Below, in pieces: positions 16,506 to 24,450 of a DNA stretch of 64,000 bases. The notes below the pieces were generated by a model that was not told the DNA's origin, made no database searches, and was given only the letters and a program-made list of their open reading frames with translations. Position 1 is the stretch's first letter; each line of letters begins with the position of its first letter. Source of the stretch: Pleomorphomonas oryzae DSM 16300 (GTDB lineage: Bacteria > Pseudomonadota > Alphaproteobacteria > Rhizobiales > Pleomorphomonadaceae); the NCBI RefSeq assembly GCF_000422965.1, contig NZ_AUHB01000018.1, positions 1 to 64,000 on the forward strand, given 5' to 3'. The position numbers and the translations under genes are program-made.

Positions 16506-17171
16506 ATGAAGGACTTCATTGTAAGCTCTGCGGTCAGCCTTGTTTTTCTTCTTGTTCTTCTCCTGAGCGCCGGACGGGCAGACTATATGGCGGCGTGGGT
16601 TTATTTTGGCGTCAGCTTGCTCACCAACGCATTGAGATGCTTCATCCTTCGTGGTCAGCGAGAGCTGTCGCAGGAACGCCTCAGGCCGGGATCCGGCGCC
16701 GAGGAGTGGGACAAGCGGCTTCTGGGAATCGGCTTTCTGCTGACGATCGCCACACTGATCCTCGCAGGGCTTGATGCCGGCCGTTTCGGCTGGACCCCGC
16801 GCCAGTCGTGGATCTGGATGGCCATTGGAACCTTCGTGACCCTCATCGGTGCCGGGCTGTTCCTCTGGGCAATGGCCGAGAACCGGTTTTTCTCCGCCGT
16901 CGTCCGCATTCAGCGCGATCGATCCCATAGGGTCTGTGAGACGGGGCCCTACAGGATCGTCCGGCATCCCGGTAACACCGGCATGATCATTGGCACGCTT
17001 GGGCTGCCGCTGTTGTTTGGGTCGGCCTGGAGCACCATCCCCACCTTGTTGGCCGTTGTGCTGCTGATCGTCAGGACGCGCCTGGAAGACGCGCTTCTGG
17101 AGCGCGAGCTTGCAGGCTACGACGCCTACCAAAGACAGACCCGCTATCGCCTAATGCCGGGTGTCTGGTAG
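16506..17171 (+). CDS. Isoprenylcysteine carboxyl methyltransferase-like membrane protein
   Basis: A 221-residue integral membrane protein with about five hydrophobic segments (near residues 5-22, 28-48, 75-95, 105-130, 160-190). The C-terminal half carries the ICMT/PEMT-type SAM motif: GPYRIVRHPGNTGMIIG followed later by RLEDALLERELAGYDAYQRQTRYRLMPGVW, where the RHP and E-x-x-L-x-x-x-Y elements are diagnostic. Bacterial members methylate isoprenoid or lipid-like acceptors, mostly uncharacterised. ATG 16506 is used; GTG 16497 is possible. Co-transcription with folD is likely from spacing. Confidence 0.82.
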   Translation: MKDFIVSSAVSLVFLLVLLLSAGRADYMAAWVYFGVSLLTNALRCFILRGQRELSQERLRPGSGAEEWDKRLLGIGFLLTIATLILAGLDAGRFGWTPRQSWIWMAIGTFVTLIGAGLFLWAMAENRFFSAVVRIQRDRSHRVCETGPYRIVRHPGNTGMIIGTLGLPLLFGSAWSTIPTLLAVVLLIVRTRLEDALLERELAGYDAYQRQTRYRLMPGVW

Positions 17172-17209
17172 CGATGGACAGCCCGTCCCCGGGGACGTCG
17201 CCATTGTCT

Positions 17210-18172
17210 TCACCGCGTCGGCGCGTCTGAGAACCGCGCCTCCAGCGGCTTGAGATTGTCCGGCCTCGGCTCGGTCAGGATGCCGTAGAGTTCCGGCCGT
17301 CGGCCTCTCAGCCAGCGCTGTCCCGTACATTTGTCGAGCAAACCAAGATCGAGATCGGCGCTCACCATGTCGTCGCCCGCTTCCGAGGTCTCGACGATGA
17401 TCCGGCCATAGGGGTCGAGGATCATGGCGTTGCCGGTGCGCACCTCGTCCTCGTCGGGACCGATGCCGTTGCTGAAGACGAGGAACATGCCGTTGTCATG
17501 AGCGCGGGCCGGCAGCCAGCGCATCAGCCATTCGCGGCCATTCGGCCCGCGGATTTCGGCTACGATGGCGGCGGGGTCCTCGTGCCGGTGCTCCCACTTT
17601 TCAATGGGAATATGCTTCATGCCGTGGGGACTTACCGAGTTGCAGCCGCCCGTCTGGTGCGGCGCGATGAGGAGTTCCGCCCCCAAGAGCGCCGCCGCCC
17701 GGGCATTTTCGACAAGGTTGTTGTCCCAGCAGATCAGGATGCCCGCGCGGATACCCCAGGGCGTGTCGAACACCGTGTAGCGGTCGCCACTCGAAATCAG
17801 CTGGTGCTCGAAGGCGTGCAGCTTGCGGTGACAATGCACGGCGCCATCCGGCATGCACACGGCATAGGCGTTGTAGAGCTTGCCATCGGCCGCCGCCTCC
17901 AGGAACCCGGCGCCGATGGCGATGCCGAGCTGGCCGGCCAGCGCGGCGACGATGCCGATCGACGGGCCGTCGAGCGGCTCAGCCAGCGCCCTGAGCCCGG
18001 CTTCGTCGAGCTTGGGCACGTGCCAGTAGCCGGTGATGCACATTTCCGGAAAGACGACGAGCTGGCTGCCCTGTCGCAGTGCCTGCCGCGTGAACTCGGC
18101 AATGCGCTGCAGATTGTAGATCTTGTCACCGGCGCGGTGCTGGAATTGCACGCTGGAAACCTTGAGCGTCAT
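17210..18172 (-). CDS. Nitrilase-family amidohydrolase
   Basis: A 320-residue carbon-nitrogen hydrolase. The catalytic triad is visible as Glu43 (FPEMCITGYW), Lys117 (CHRKLHAF) and Cys148 (ILICWDNN). These enzymes hydrolyse amides, N-carbamoyl compounds or nitriles; the extended C-terminal region (about 240-320) and HEDPAAIVAEIRGPNGREW insertion point to an N-carbamoyl/amidase-like branch, but the substrate is open. Start MTLKVSS has an AAGGAGG ribosome site; the frame is open 15 codons further. It is divergent from a LysR gene starting at 18259, its probable regulator. Confidence 0.88.
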   Translation of the reverse strand: MTLKVSSVQFQHRAGDKIYNLQRIAEFTRQALRQGSQLVVFPEMCITGYWHVPKLDEAGLRALAEPLDGPSIGIVAALAGQLGIAIGAGFLEAAADGKLYNAYAVCMPDGAVHCHRKLHAFEHQLISSGDRYTVFDTPWGIRAGILICWDNNLVENARAAALLGAELLIAPHQTGGCNSVSPHGMKHIPIEKWEHRHEDPAAIVAEIRGPNGREWLMRWLPARAHDNGMFLVFSNGIGPDEDEVRTGNAMILDPYGRIIVETSEAGDDMVSADLDLGLLDKCTGQRWLRGRRPELYGILTEPRPDNLKPLEARFSDAPTR

Positions 18173-18258
18173 GGCGTCCTCCTTGTTGGCCATGAGCTTG
18201 CTCCTGTTGCCATCCATCTGTAAAATGACAAGTTATCCTGAAATTAGTCGTATATGGA

Positions 18259-19131
18259 ATGGATCTGAAACTACTCCGCGCCTTCACCGAACTGGTCGAC
18301 GCCGGCCACTACGGCAAGGCGGCGCTGAAGCTCTGCGTCACCCAATCGACGCTGACCAAGCAGATCCAGGCGCTGGAAGCCGCCATCGGCGGCGCGCTGT
18401 TCGAACGCGGCCGGCACGGCGCCAAGCCGACGGCCCTTGGGCAGGTGCTGCTGGCCGAAGCGCGACCGCTGCTCAGGCTGAATGAGGAGGCCGACCTGCG
18501 CCTCAAGCGCGCCAGCGCCGGCCTCACCGGCCGGCTCGACATCGGCTTCGGCATCTCCACCCTGATCGCCGCGCCGGCGCTGATCGCCGGCTTCCGCCAG
18601 GCCGTGCCCGACTGTCGGATTACCCTCAACGACATGGCCTCGCGCGAGCAGCACGAGCGCCTGCTGGCCGGCCGGTTGGACGTCGGCTTCTGCCGCGCGC
18701 CGGAAGCGGACGATCTCTCCTTCGCCCCCATCCTCACCGAGCATCTGGCGCTGGTGGTGCCGCACGGCATCGCCCTGCCGCCGCCCGACCGGCTCGACGA
18801 TCTCAACGCCCTCGGCTTCGTGGCGCTCGCATCTCGCCGCGGCCCGGGCCTCGACGCCCAGGTCACTGCCTGGTGCACCGCCACCGGCTTCACCCCGCGC
18901 GTCGTTCAATTGGCCGATGACATCCTCACCGTCCACGCCGTGGTGGCGGCCGGCCTCGGCGCAGCGCTCCTGCCCTGGCAGGGCGTCGAGGCGCTAGGTG
19001 CCAGCACCCAGCATCTGCGCCTCACTGGCGACCACGCCAGCTGGCCGATCGGCCTCTCATGGCGCACCGCCGACAGCAATCCCCTGCTGAAAAAGTTCGT
19101 CGAACATGTGCGCGAGGCGGCGGGCGCCTGA
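18259..19131 (+). CDS. LysR-family transcriptional regulator
   Basis: A 290-residue regulator with the N-terminal winged helix (MDLKLLRAFTELVDAGHYGKAA, then CVTQSTLTKQIQALE) and a periplasmic-binding-like effector domain (about 90-290). It is transcribed away from the nitrilase gene with an 86-bp shared promoter region, the usual arrangement for a LysR regulator and its target. The effector is likely the nitrilase substrate or product. Confidence 0.9.
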   Translation: MDLKLLRAFTELVDAGHYGKAALKLCVTQSTLTKQIQALEAAIGGALFERGRHGAKPTALGQVLLAEARPLLRLNEEADLRLKRASAGLTGRLDIGFGISTLIAAPALIAGFRQAVPDCRITLNDMASREQHERLLAGRLDVGFCRAPEADDLSFAPILTEHLALVVPHGIALPPPDRLDDLNALGFVALASRRGPGLDAQVTAWCTATGFTPRVVQLADDILTVHAVVAAGLGAALLPWQGVEALGASTQHLRLTGDHASWPIGLSWRTADSNPLLKKFVEHVREAAGA

Positions 19132-19148
19132 ACGCCTGCCCTCGCCTT

Positions 19149-19964
19149 CTAGAACAACTCGTCCAGCATCAGGTGGAACTGCAGCTTGCGCCGGTCGGGA
19201 TCGGTAGCTCCGTATTGCTGGAACAGCCGCCCTTGCAGCGAAGGGCCGAACTCGTGGAGGCAATTCCACAGGATGGCCAGGTCCTGATAGCGATCGGCGA
19301 TGCCGGCTCGCCCGACGTCGATGCAGCCGACCACCGCGCCATTGTGAATGAGCAGGTTGTCGAGCGAGAAGTCGCCATGCGTCACCACCGGTTCGGCCTC
19401 CAGCGGCAACAGTTCCTGCAACCCGTTCCACACCTGTTCGACCGTCCAGCCCTGCCGCTCCTCGTCGAAATCGTCGGCATCGACCAGGCCGGCGTCAATC
19501 CGCCACCGGGCGATGGCCAGCCTATGGGCATGATCGCTGGAGAACGGGCAGGCGCTGGTTGGGATCGCATGCAGCCGGCGCAGAAAAGCCGAGAGCGCAT
19601 CGACCACGGCGGGGCGAGCGGCGACGCTGGAGGAGAGGATCTGATAGGCCGTCTTGCCCGGTATCGCCGTCATCAACAGCCACGCCTCATTGGCGGTGCG
19701 CACGAACTGCACGACGGCCGGCACCGGCACGTAGGCGGCCAGCCAGCGCAACCGCACCATTTCCTCGGTAATGGCGTCGGCCACGGCATCCCAGCCGTGC
19801 TTGAGAAACAGGTCGGGCGCGCCGGCCTTGTCACGCAGCCGATAGACGGCGCCACCGGATTCCCCGATGGTGTCGCGCACCCATGCATAGCCCTCCACCT
19901 CGGCGGACATGCTCAGGGGGACGGGGGGAGCCGCCTCGGCGTCTTCCCGGTCAGTGTCGCTCAT
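19149..19964 (-). CDS. Aminoglycoside 3'-phosphotransferase-like kinase
   Basis: A 271-residue protein with strong similarity to the APH(3') family, which inactivates kanamycin and neomycin by ATP-dependent phosphorylation. Diagnostic parts are the catalytic loop VVTHGDFSLDNLLI, the Mg2+ site GCIDVGRAGIADRYQDLAIL, and a C-terminus ending in LDELF, matching the APH(3')-III-type LDELF/LDEFF ending that contacts substrate. The N-lobe has YRLRDKAGAPDLFLKHG with the ATP lysine. It is flanked by ordinary chromosomal genes without IS sequences, so it looks intrinsic. Start MSDTDRED is chosen; the frame is open 17 codons further. Confidence 0.85.
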   Translation of the reverse strand: MSDTDREDAEAAPPVPLSMSAEVEGYAWVRDTIGESGGAVYRLRDKAGAPDLFLKHGWDAVADAITEEMVRLRWLAAYVPVPAVVQFVRTANEAWLLMTAIPGKTAYQILSSSVAARPAVVDALSAFLRRLHAIPTSACPFSSDHAHRLAIARWRIDAGLVDADDFDEERQGWTVEQVWNGLQELLPLEAEPVVTHGDFSLDNLLIHNGAVVGCIDVGRAGIADRYQDLAILWNCLHEFGPSLQGRLFQQYGATDPDRRKLQFHLMLDELF

Positions 19965-20092
19965 CCGTCCAGTCCCCGATAGGTCACGCGGAGACTTCAA
20001 GCATCGCCTGCGCATAGGTAGGAAGCGCCGCCTCCCAACCCAAGCCCTGGCCGGACGCAGCGGGACGACAGTCTAGGGCGCCTTGTCCGTCC

Positions 20093-20323
20093 TCACTCCG
20101 GCTTGTACCCCGGCTTCTTGTAGAGCTTGTCGAGCTGCGGCTCGATCTCCGGCCGATAGACGGCGGCGGTCCAGTCGGCCGCCGGCACGTCCTCGATGGC
20201 AACGGAAACGGAGCTCTCCTTGCAGCCGGCGCCGTCCATGATCGCCTTGGTGACCAGATCGGCGAGGCGCTGCTTCTGCTCCTCGCCTCGACCCTCGATC
20301 ATCTTGATGACGACATGCGGCAT
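20093..20323 (-). CDS. Tautomerase (4-oxalocrotonate tautomerase-like)
   Basis: A 76-residue protein starting MPHVVIKMIEGR. After Met removal it exposes the catalytic Pro1 of the 4-OT family, and Arg12 (EGRGEEQK) matches the active-site Arg pattern. The second half (SVAIEDVPAADW) has the conserved strand. It is the last gene of a five-gene minus-strand cluster with an alcohol dehydrogenase, suggesting a role in converting keto-enol or electrophilic intermediates. Confidence 0.85.
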   Translation of the reverse strand: MPHVVIKMIEGRGEEQKQRLADLVTKAIMDGAGCKESSVSVAIEDVPAADWTAAVYRPEIEPQLDKLYKKPGYKPE

Positions 20324-20341
20324 GGGGATCTCCTTCGTTGA

Positions 20342-21358
20342 CTAAACGCGCAACAGCGCCTTGATCGCCCGCCGCTCGTCCATGGCCTTGTAGGCCTCCG
20401 CCACCTGTTCGATCGGCAGTTCCAGATCGAACACCTTGCCCGGATGGATCTTGCCGGTCCAGACCAGATCGATCAGCTCGGGCAGGAAACGCCGGACCGG
20501 CGCCGGGCCACCATGCAGGTGGATGTGGGCGAAGAACAGCTCGAAGCCGTCAAGACTCACCCCATGCGGCACGCCGACGAAGCTGACGTGGCCTCCCTTG
20601 CGGGCGCAGCGGAGCGCCTGGGTGAAGGCGCCCTGGTTGCCGACGCATTCCAGCACGCAGTCGGCGCCGACGCCGTCTGTCATCTCCATGATGCGGGAAA
20701 CGCCGGCGTCATCGCGCTCGGCGACGATGTCGGTGGCGCCGAACTCGCGGGCCAGTGCCTGCCGGGTCGGGTGGCTGCTCATGGCGATGATGCGGCCAGC
20801 GCCCTTCAGCTTGGCCGAGAGCACGGCCAACAGGCCGACGGCGCCGTCACCCACCACCACAACCGTCTTGCCGGGGGCCACCTCGGCCGCCTCGGCGGCG
20901 AACCAGCCGGTGCCCATCACGTCGGACAGGGTGAGAAGATCGGGGATCATCGACGGCGGCGGCATGTCAGGCGTCGCCACCAGCGTGCCGTCGGCCATCG
21001 GCACCCGCAGCATGCCGGCCTGGGCGTTGCCCACCAACTCGCGATGGACGCAGGACGACTGGTAGCCGATCTGGCAGGCCGGGCAGGTGTTGTCGGAGGC
21101 GAAGAACGAGCCGATGACGAACTGGCCCGGCTTCACCGTGGTCACCGCGCTGCCCACTTCGACCACCACGCCGCAGTACTCATGGCCCATGCGCGTCGGC
21201 TCGTTCACCGGCTGGATGCCGCGATAGGGCCAGAGGTCGGAGCCGCAGACGCAAGTGGCCGATAGTTGAAGAATGGCGTCGGTCGGCTTCTCGATGATGG
21301 GAATGGCAACCGCCTCGAAGCGAACGTCGCGCGGGCCGTGCAGAACTGTGCCTTTCAT
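20342..21358 (-). CDS. Zinc-dependent alcohol dehydrogenase (MDR family)
   Basis: A 338-residue medium-chain dehydrogenase. The catalytic zinc site is formed by CVCGSDLWPY, GHEYCG and a later Asp/Cys region; the NAD(P) motif is VVVVGDGAVGLLAVLSAKLKGAGRIIAM. The structural-zinc loop reads DNTCPACQIGYQSSC, so three of four usual Cys are present and the first is Asp. Start is ATG 21356-21358 with GGAGG-like GACGGAGGAC upstream; 12 more in-frame codons exist upstream. It is the fourth gene of the LysR-divergent cluster (20093-22592). Confidence 0.9.
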   Translation of the reverse strand: MKGTVLHGPRDVRFEAVAIPIIEKPTDAILQLSATCVCGSDLWPYRGIQPVNEPTRMGHEYCGVVVEVGSAVTTVKPGQFVIGSFFASDNTCPACQIGYQSSCVHRELVGNAQAGMLRVPMADGTLVATPDMPPPSMIPDLLTLSDVMGTGWFAAEAAEVAPGKTVVVVGDGAVGLLAVLSAKLKGAGRIIAMSSHPTRQALAREFGATDIVAERDDAGVSRIMEMTDGVGADCVLECVGNQGAFTQALRCARKGGHVSFVGVPHGVSLDGFELFFAHIHLHGGPAPVRRFLPELIDLVWTGKIHPGKVFDLELPIEQVAEAYKAMDERRAIKALLRV

Positions 21359-21374
21359 GCTGTCCTCCGTCTGA

Positions 21375-21701
21375 CTATTGAGCGGCGTCCGCAAACACCT
21401 TGCGGGCGATGGAAATGGCGGTGCTGGCGGCCGGCCAGCCGGCGTAGAAGGCGAGATGGGTGATCGTCTCGATAATCTCCTCCTGGCTGAGGCCGTTTTC
21501 CAGCCCGAGCTTCAGATGGAACGGCAGCTCGTTGAGCCGATAGAGCGCCACCAGCGTGGCGATGGTGATCAGGCTGCGATCACGTGGACTGAGGCCCGGC
21601 CGCTTCCAGACATCGCCGAACAGCACGTTGTCGGTGTAATCGGCAAGGCCCGGCGCGATATCGCCAAAGGCTTTTTGCGCGGGGCTTTGTTTCTGGGTCA
21701 T
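21375..21701 (-). CDS. Carboxymuconolactone decarboxylase family protein
   Basis: A 108-residue AhpD/CMD-fold protein. Typical segments are PGLADYTDNVLFGDVWKRPGLSPRDRSLITIATLVAL and FHLKLGLENGLSQEEIIETITHLAFYAGWPAA. The CxxC pair of AhpD peroxidases is absent, so it is of the decarboxylase-like class rather than a peroxidase. Start MTQKQSP has AAGGAGA upstream. It lies between the flavodoxin-like and the dehydrogenase genes, 16 bp apart on each side. Confidence 0.88.
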   Translation of the reverse strand: MTQKQSPAQKAFGDIAPGLADYTDNVLFGDVWKRPGLSPRDRSLITIATLVALYRLNELPFHLKLGLENGLSQEEIIETITHLAFYAGWPAASTAISIARKVFADAAQ

Positions 21702-21717
21702 GCTTGGATCTCCTTGA

Positions 21718-22257
21718 TCAATCGACCAGCGCCGGCTCGCCAAGGGCGAAGCGGACCAGCCATTCGAAACCGGCCAGCGTCTTGGCGTCGGCACCCATGG
21801 CCGAGAAAAAGGCGAGTGGCGGCAGGTAAACCATGCCGACGTAGAGCGCACTGGCCTTGAGCGGCGTCAACACCTCGTCGATGCTGCTCTCGATGAGGCC
21901 CTCGGCCGAATAGGTGTGCTCGCTGGCACCGGCGGTCACGATGGCCTGCAGCGTCCTGCCCTTCAGCGCCGTGCCGTTGGGGCCAAAGGCCCAGCCATAG
22001 GTCCAGACCTCGTTGAGATAGGCCTTCAGCATCGGTGTCAGGTTGAACCAATGGATCGGGAACAGGAAGACGATCCGATCGGCCGCCTCCACCACCGCCT
22101 GCTCGGCGGCGATGTCGAAGGCCGCGGTGTCGTCGCCATAGAGTGCTTCGAGGTTGCGAACCGTCACGTCGGGCAGGCTCTCGGCCGTCTGCTGGAGCGC
22201 CTTGATGGCGGCGGAACGGGCAAAATAGGGATGGGAGACGATCACCAGCGTTTTCAT
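21718..22257 (-). CDS. NAD(P)H-dependent flavodoxin-fold quinone reductase
   Basis: A 179-residue protein of the KefF/MdaB/NQO1 type that reduces quinones or other electrophiles with two electrons using FMN or FAD. It begins MKTLVIVSHPYFARSAAIKAL, continues with DRIVFLFPIHWFNLTPMLKAYLNEVWTYG, the family's hallmark, and has the TAGASEHTYS cofactor loop. It is the second gene of the cluster starting with the DUF1330 gene. Confidence 0.88.
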   Translation of the reverse strand: MKTLVIVSHPYFARSAAIKALQQTAESLPDVTVRNLEALYGDDTAAFDIAAEQAVVEAADRIVFLFPIHWFNLTPMLKAYLNEVWTYGWAFGPNGTALKGRTLQAIVTAGASEHTYSAEGLIESSIDEVLTPLKASALYVGMVYLPPLAFFSAMGADAKTLAGFEWLVRFALGEPALVD

Positions 22258-22295
22258 GGGAGGACTTTCTGGGATGAGCTTGGAACAGGAGGGGG

Positions 22296-22592
22296 TCAGC
22301 CGACGGCTTCCACGAGATACGCATCGCTTTTCGACGCCCCAAGGCGAATGCCGAGGATCGCCTGATAGGCCGGCGAGGCATACCAGGCCTCGGCCGTCGC
22401 CTTGCTGGGGAATTCCAGGATTACCGTTAGGCCTTCCGGCGCCTTGCCCTCGACGGCCGTGGCCGGGCCGCCCATCAGCAGACGCCGGCCACCGAAGGCG
22501 GCCACCGTGGCCAGGGCCTGGGCGAGATAGGGCGCGATGGCCTCGCGGTCGTGGATGGTGGTGTGAAAGATGAAATAGGCGGGTGCGGACAT
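22296..22592 (-). CDS. DUF1330 family protein
   Basis: A 98-residue ferredoxin-like dimeric alpha/beta-barrel protein of the DUF1330 family, seen in AYFIFHTTIHDREAIAPYLAQ and LEFPSKATAEAWYASPAYQAI. It is the first gene of the five-gene cluster and is divergent from the LysR gene at 22721. Function is unknown; members often accompany oxidoreductases. Confidence 0.85.
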   Translation of the reverse strand: MSAPAYFIFHTTIHDREAIAPYLAQALATVAAFGGRRLLMGGPATAVEGKAPEGLTVILEFPSKATAEAWYASPAYQAILGIRLGASKSDAYLVEAVG

Positions 22593-22720
22593 TTGTTGTC
22601 CCTCTGACGTTGGGCTCGATGGCTATATAGACCCGCCCCATTGATGACTTGAATGCGTCACCGGGTTGGTGATTACATAACCCAACGTTGAGAATGCCCC
22701 CCTATCCGGACAGCCCGATC

Positions 22721-23674
22721 ATGGACTCCATCCAGCGCGTGCGCGCTATCCTCTCCTTCATCAACGCCGCCGATGCCGGCAGCTTCGCCGGCGCCGCCCG
22801 CTCCCTCGGTATCTCCTCGGCGGCCGTCAGCAAGAACATCGCCGGCCTGGAGAGATCGCTGGGCGTCCGGCTGATGAACCGCACCACGCGCACCCTTAAC
22901 CTCACCGAGGAGGGCGAGACCTTCCTGCGCGAGGCGCGCGTCGCGCTGGCCGCCCTCGACCAGGCGGCCGAAGCGGTGATCGCCCACCGGGCAACGCCCA
23001 CCGGCCGCGTCCGCATCTCCACCAGCGTCGGCTTCGGCCGCGAGCAGTTGACGCCCGTCCTGCCCGGCCTGATCGACCGCTATCCCGGCCTTGCCATCGA
23101 GGTGGACTATGACGATCGCCTCGTCGATCTGGTGCACGATCGCTACGACATGGCGCTGCGCGGCGGCCACATCGCCGATAGTTCGCTGATCTCACGGCCG
23201 ATCTGCCAGATGAACTTGGTGTTGGTGGCCTCGCCCGCCTATCTCGCCGCCCACGGCACGCCCCGCACGCCGGAGGATCTCGGCCGGCACCGCCTGTTGA
23301 CGCGGCGCTTTCTCGGCGGCCGTGTCTCGCCGTGGAATTTCCGCACCGCCGACGGCAGCCTCACCACCGCCAACACCGAGCGGGCAGTGCTCACCCTCTC
23401 CTCGCCCGAGGCGCTGACGCAGGCCGTGCTCGATGGCGCCGGCATCGCCGAGGTGGGCGTCCACCATGCCTTCAAGCACCTCGTCGCCGGCTCCATGAAG
23501 GCGCTGCTCTTGAGCAGCCACCACTCCGGCAACTTCGAGATGACCCTGCAATACCCGCACCGGGCGCTCGTCGCCCCCCGCGTGCGCGTCACCGTCGATT
23601 ACCTCCTTGCGGCTTTTGCCGGCATGGCGGAGCTGCACGTCCCGCTTTCCGCCCTGCGCCACCATGCGGCGTGA
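22721..23674 (+). CDS. LysR-family transcriptional regulator
   Basis: A 317-residue LysR regulator: helix-turn-helix MDSIQRVRAILSFINAADAGSFAGAARSLGISSAAVSKNI, then linker and effector domain of the CrgA/DmlR type with a WNFRTADGS segment. I use ATG 22721 because it matches the usual family start; ATG 22694 and TTG 22688 are in frame. It is divergent from the DUF1330-led cluster and likely controls it. The intergenic region holds a GGGTT...AACCC repeat at 22663-22683 that could be its site. Confidence 0.88.
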   Translation: MDSIQRVRAILSFINAADAGSFAGAARSLGISSAAVSKNIAGLERSLGVRLMNRTTRTLNLTEEGETFLREARVALAALDQAAEAVIAHRATPTGRVRISTSVGFGREQLTPVLPGLIDRYPGLAIEVDYDDRLVDLVHDRYDMALRGGHIADSSLISRPICQMNLVLVASPAYLAAHGTPRTPEDLGRHRLLTRRFLGGRVSPWNFRTADGSLTTANTERAVLTLSSPEALTQAVLDGAGIAEVGVHHAFKHLVAGSMKALLLSSHHSGNFEMTLQYPHRALVAPRVRVTVDYLLAAFAGMAELHVPLSALRHHAA

Positions 23675-24450
23675 AGTCGAGGCCGGCACGCCCTGCTTTT
23701 CTTGCCGCCAGCCCGACAATCACGCCAATACGTCTGAAAACACCCTCAAGGATGAGCCGCGACTTTGCCAAGCCGCGCTTCGCTAGCCTGTTCGAGCGCC
23801 CGGTTGAAGCGCCCCGGCGGAAGACCAGGCTGGCAAGGCCCACGTATTGCCACACGCCTCGCCAAGACTGATGAAGCGGGCCTGAAGATGCACCTCCCGG
23901 TAGAAAGATTTCCGCCAAACATCAAAAAAAAGCAGAACAGTCCAGCCATCTTCAAGCGACCCGCCTGTCGTCAATGCATGTCAAGCACAACCATTTGTAG
24001 CACATCTTCTTCACAACACAGGCCAGGAAATACTTTTAGAACTCACGAAAGCAGATCAGTAAACCTGATAGAGACAGAACATAACGCAGGCACCAGGCGT
24101 CAGATAAAGACAAATACTATAAAATTCAGACCCATAGCTCCCGTAAATACAACCAAGAAAAGCGATATCGGTCGTTATGCATCAAAAATAAGTCACGATA
24201 CCTTCGATAGATTTATTGATCGACCGCCAGTAAAATCAGGAAAGAATAACAGATTGTGCGAAAAGCACCGCACATAAGCATATTTGCCAAGACCATGTCC
24301 TCTTTTCCCATCCGTTAGACTTTGGATTCGCGGGAGTTGGAATTCGGAAACCGTAGATTTCGCTTTAACGTCGCAAAATATATGGAGCGTTAACTAAAAG
24401 CGGCCATTTTATATTGATCGAGTTATCCGTGTTTTAGCAGGGGCACACTC
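23675..24450. other. 776-bp region without recognised gene, AT-rich in its second half
   Basis: From about 23,920 the GC content drops clearly below the flanks, with runs such as CATCAAAAAAAAGCAG and ATAAAATTCAG. Open frames here (for example 23765-24277 plus) have poor codon use and no recognisable domain. The final part must contain the chemoreceptor promoter. No RNA gene was recognised. Confidence 0.6.

Noticed and set aside
23765-24277. 170-residue plus-strand frame in the AT-rich block
   Set aside because: No ribosome site, poor composition, starts inside unrelated high-GC sequence and crosses the composition boundary.
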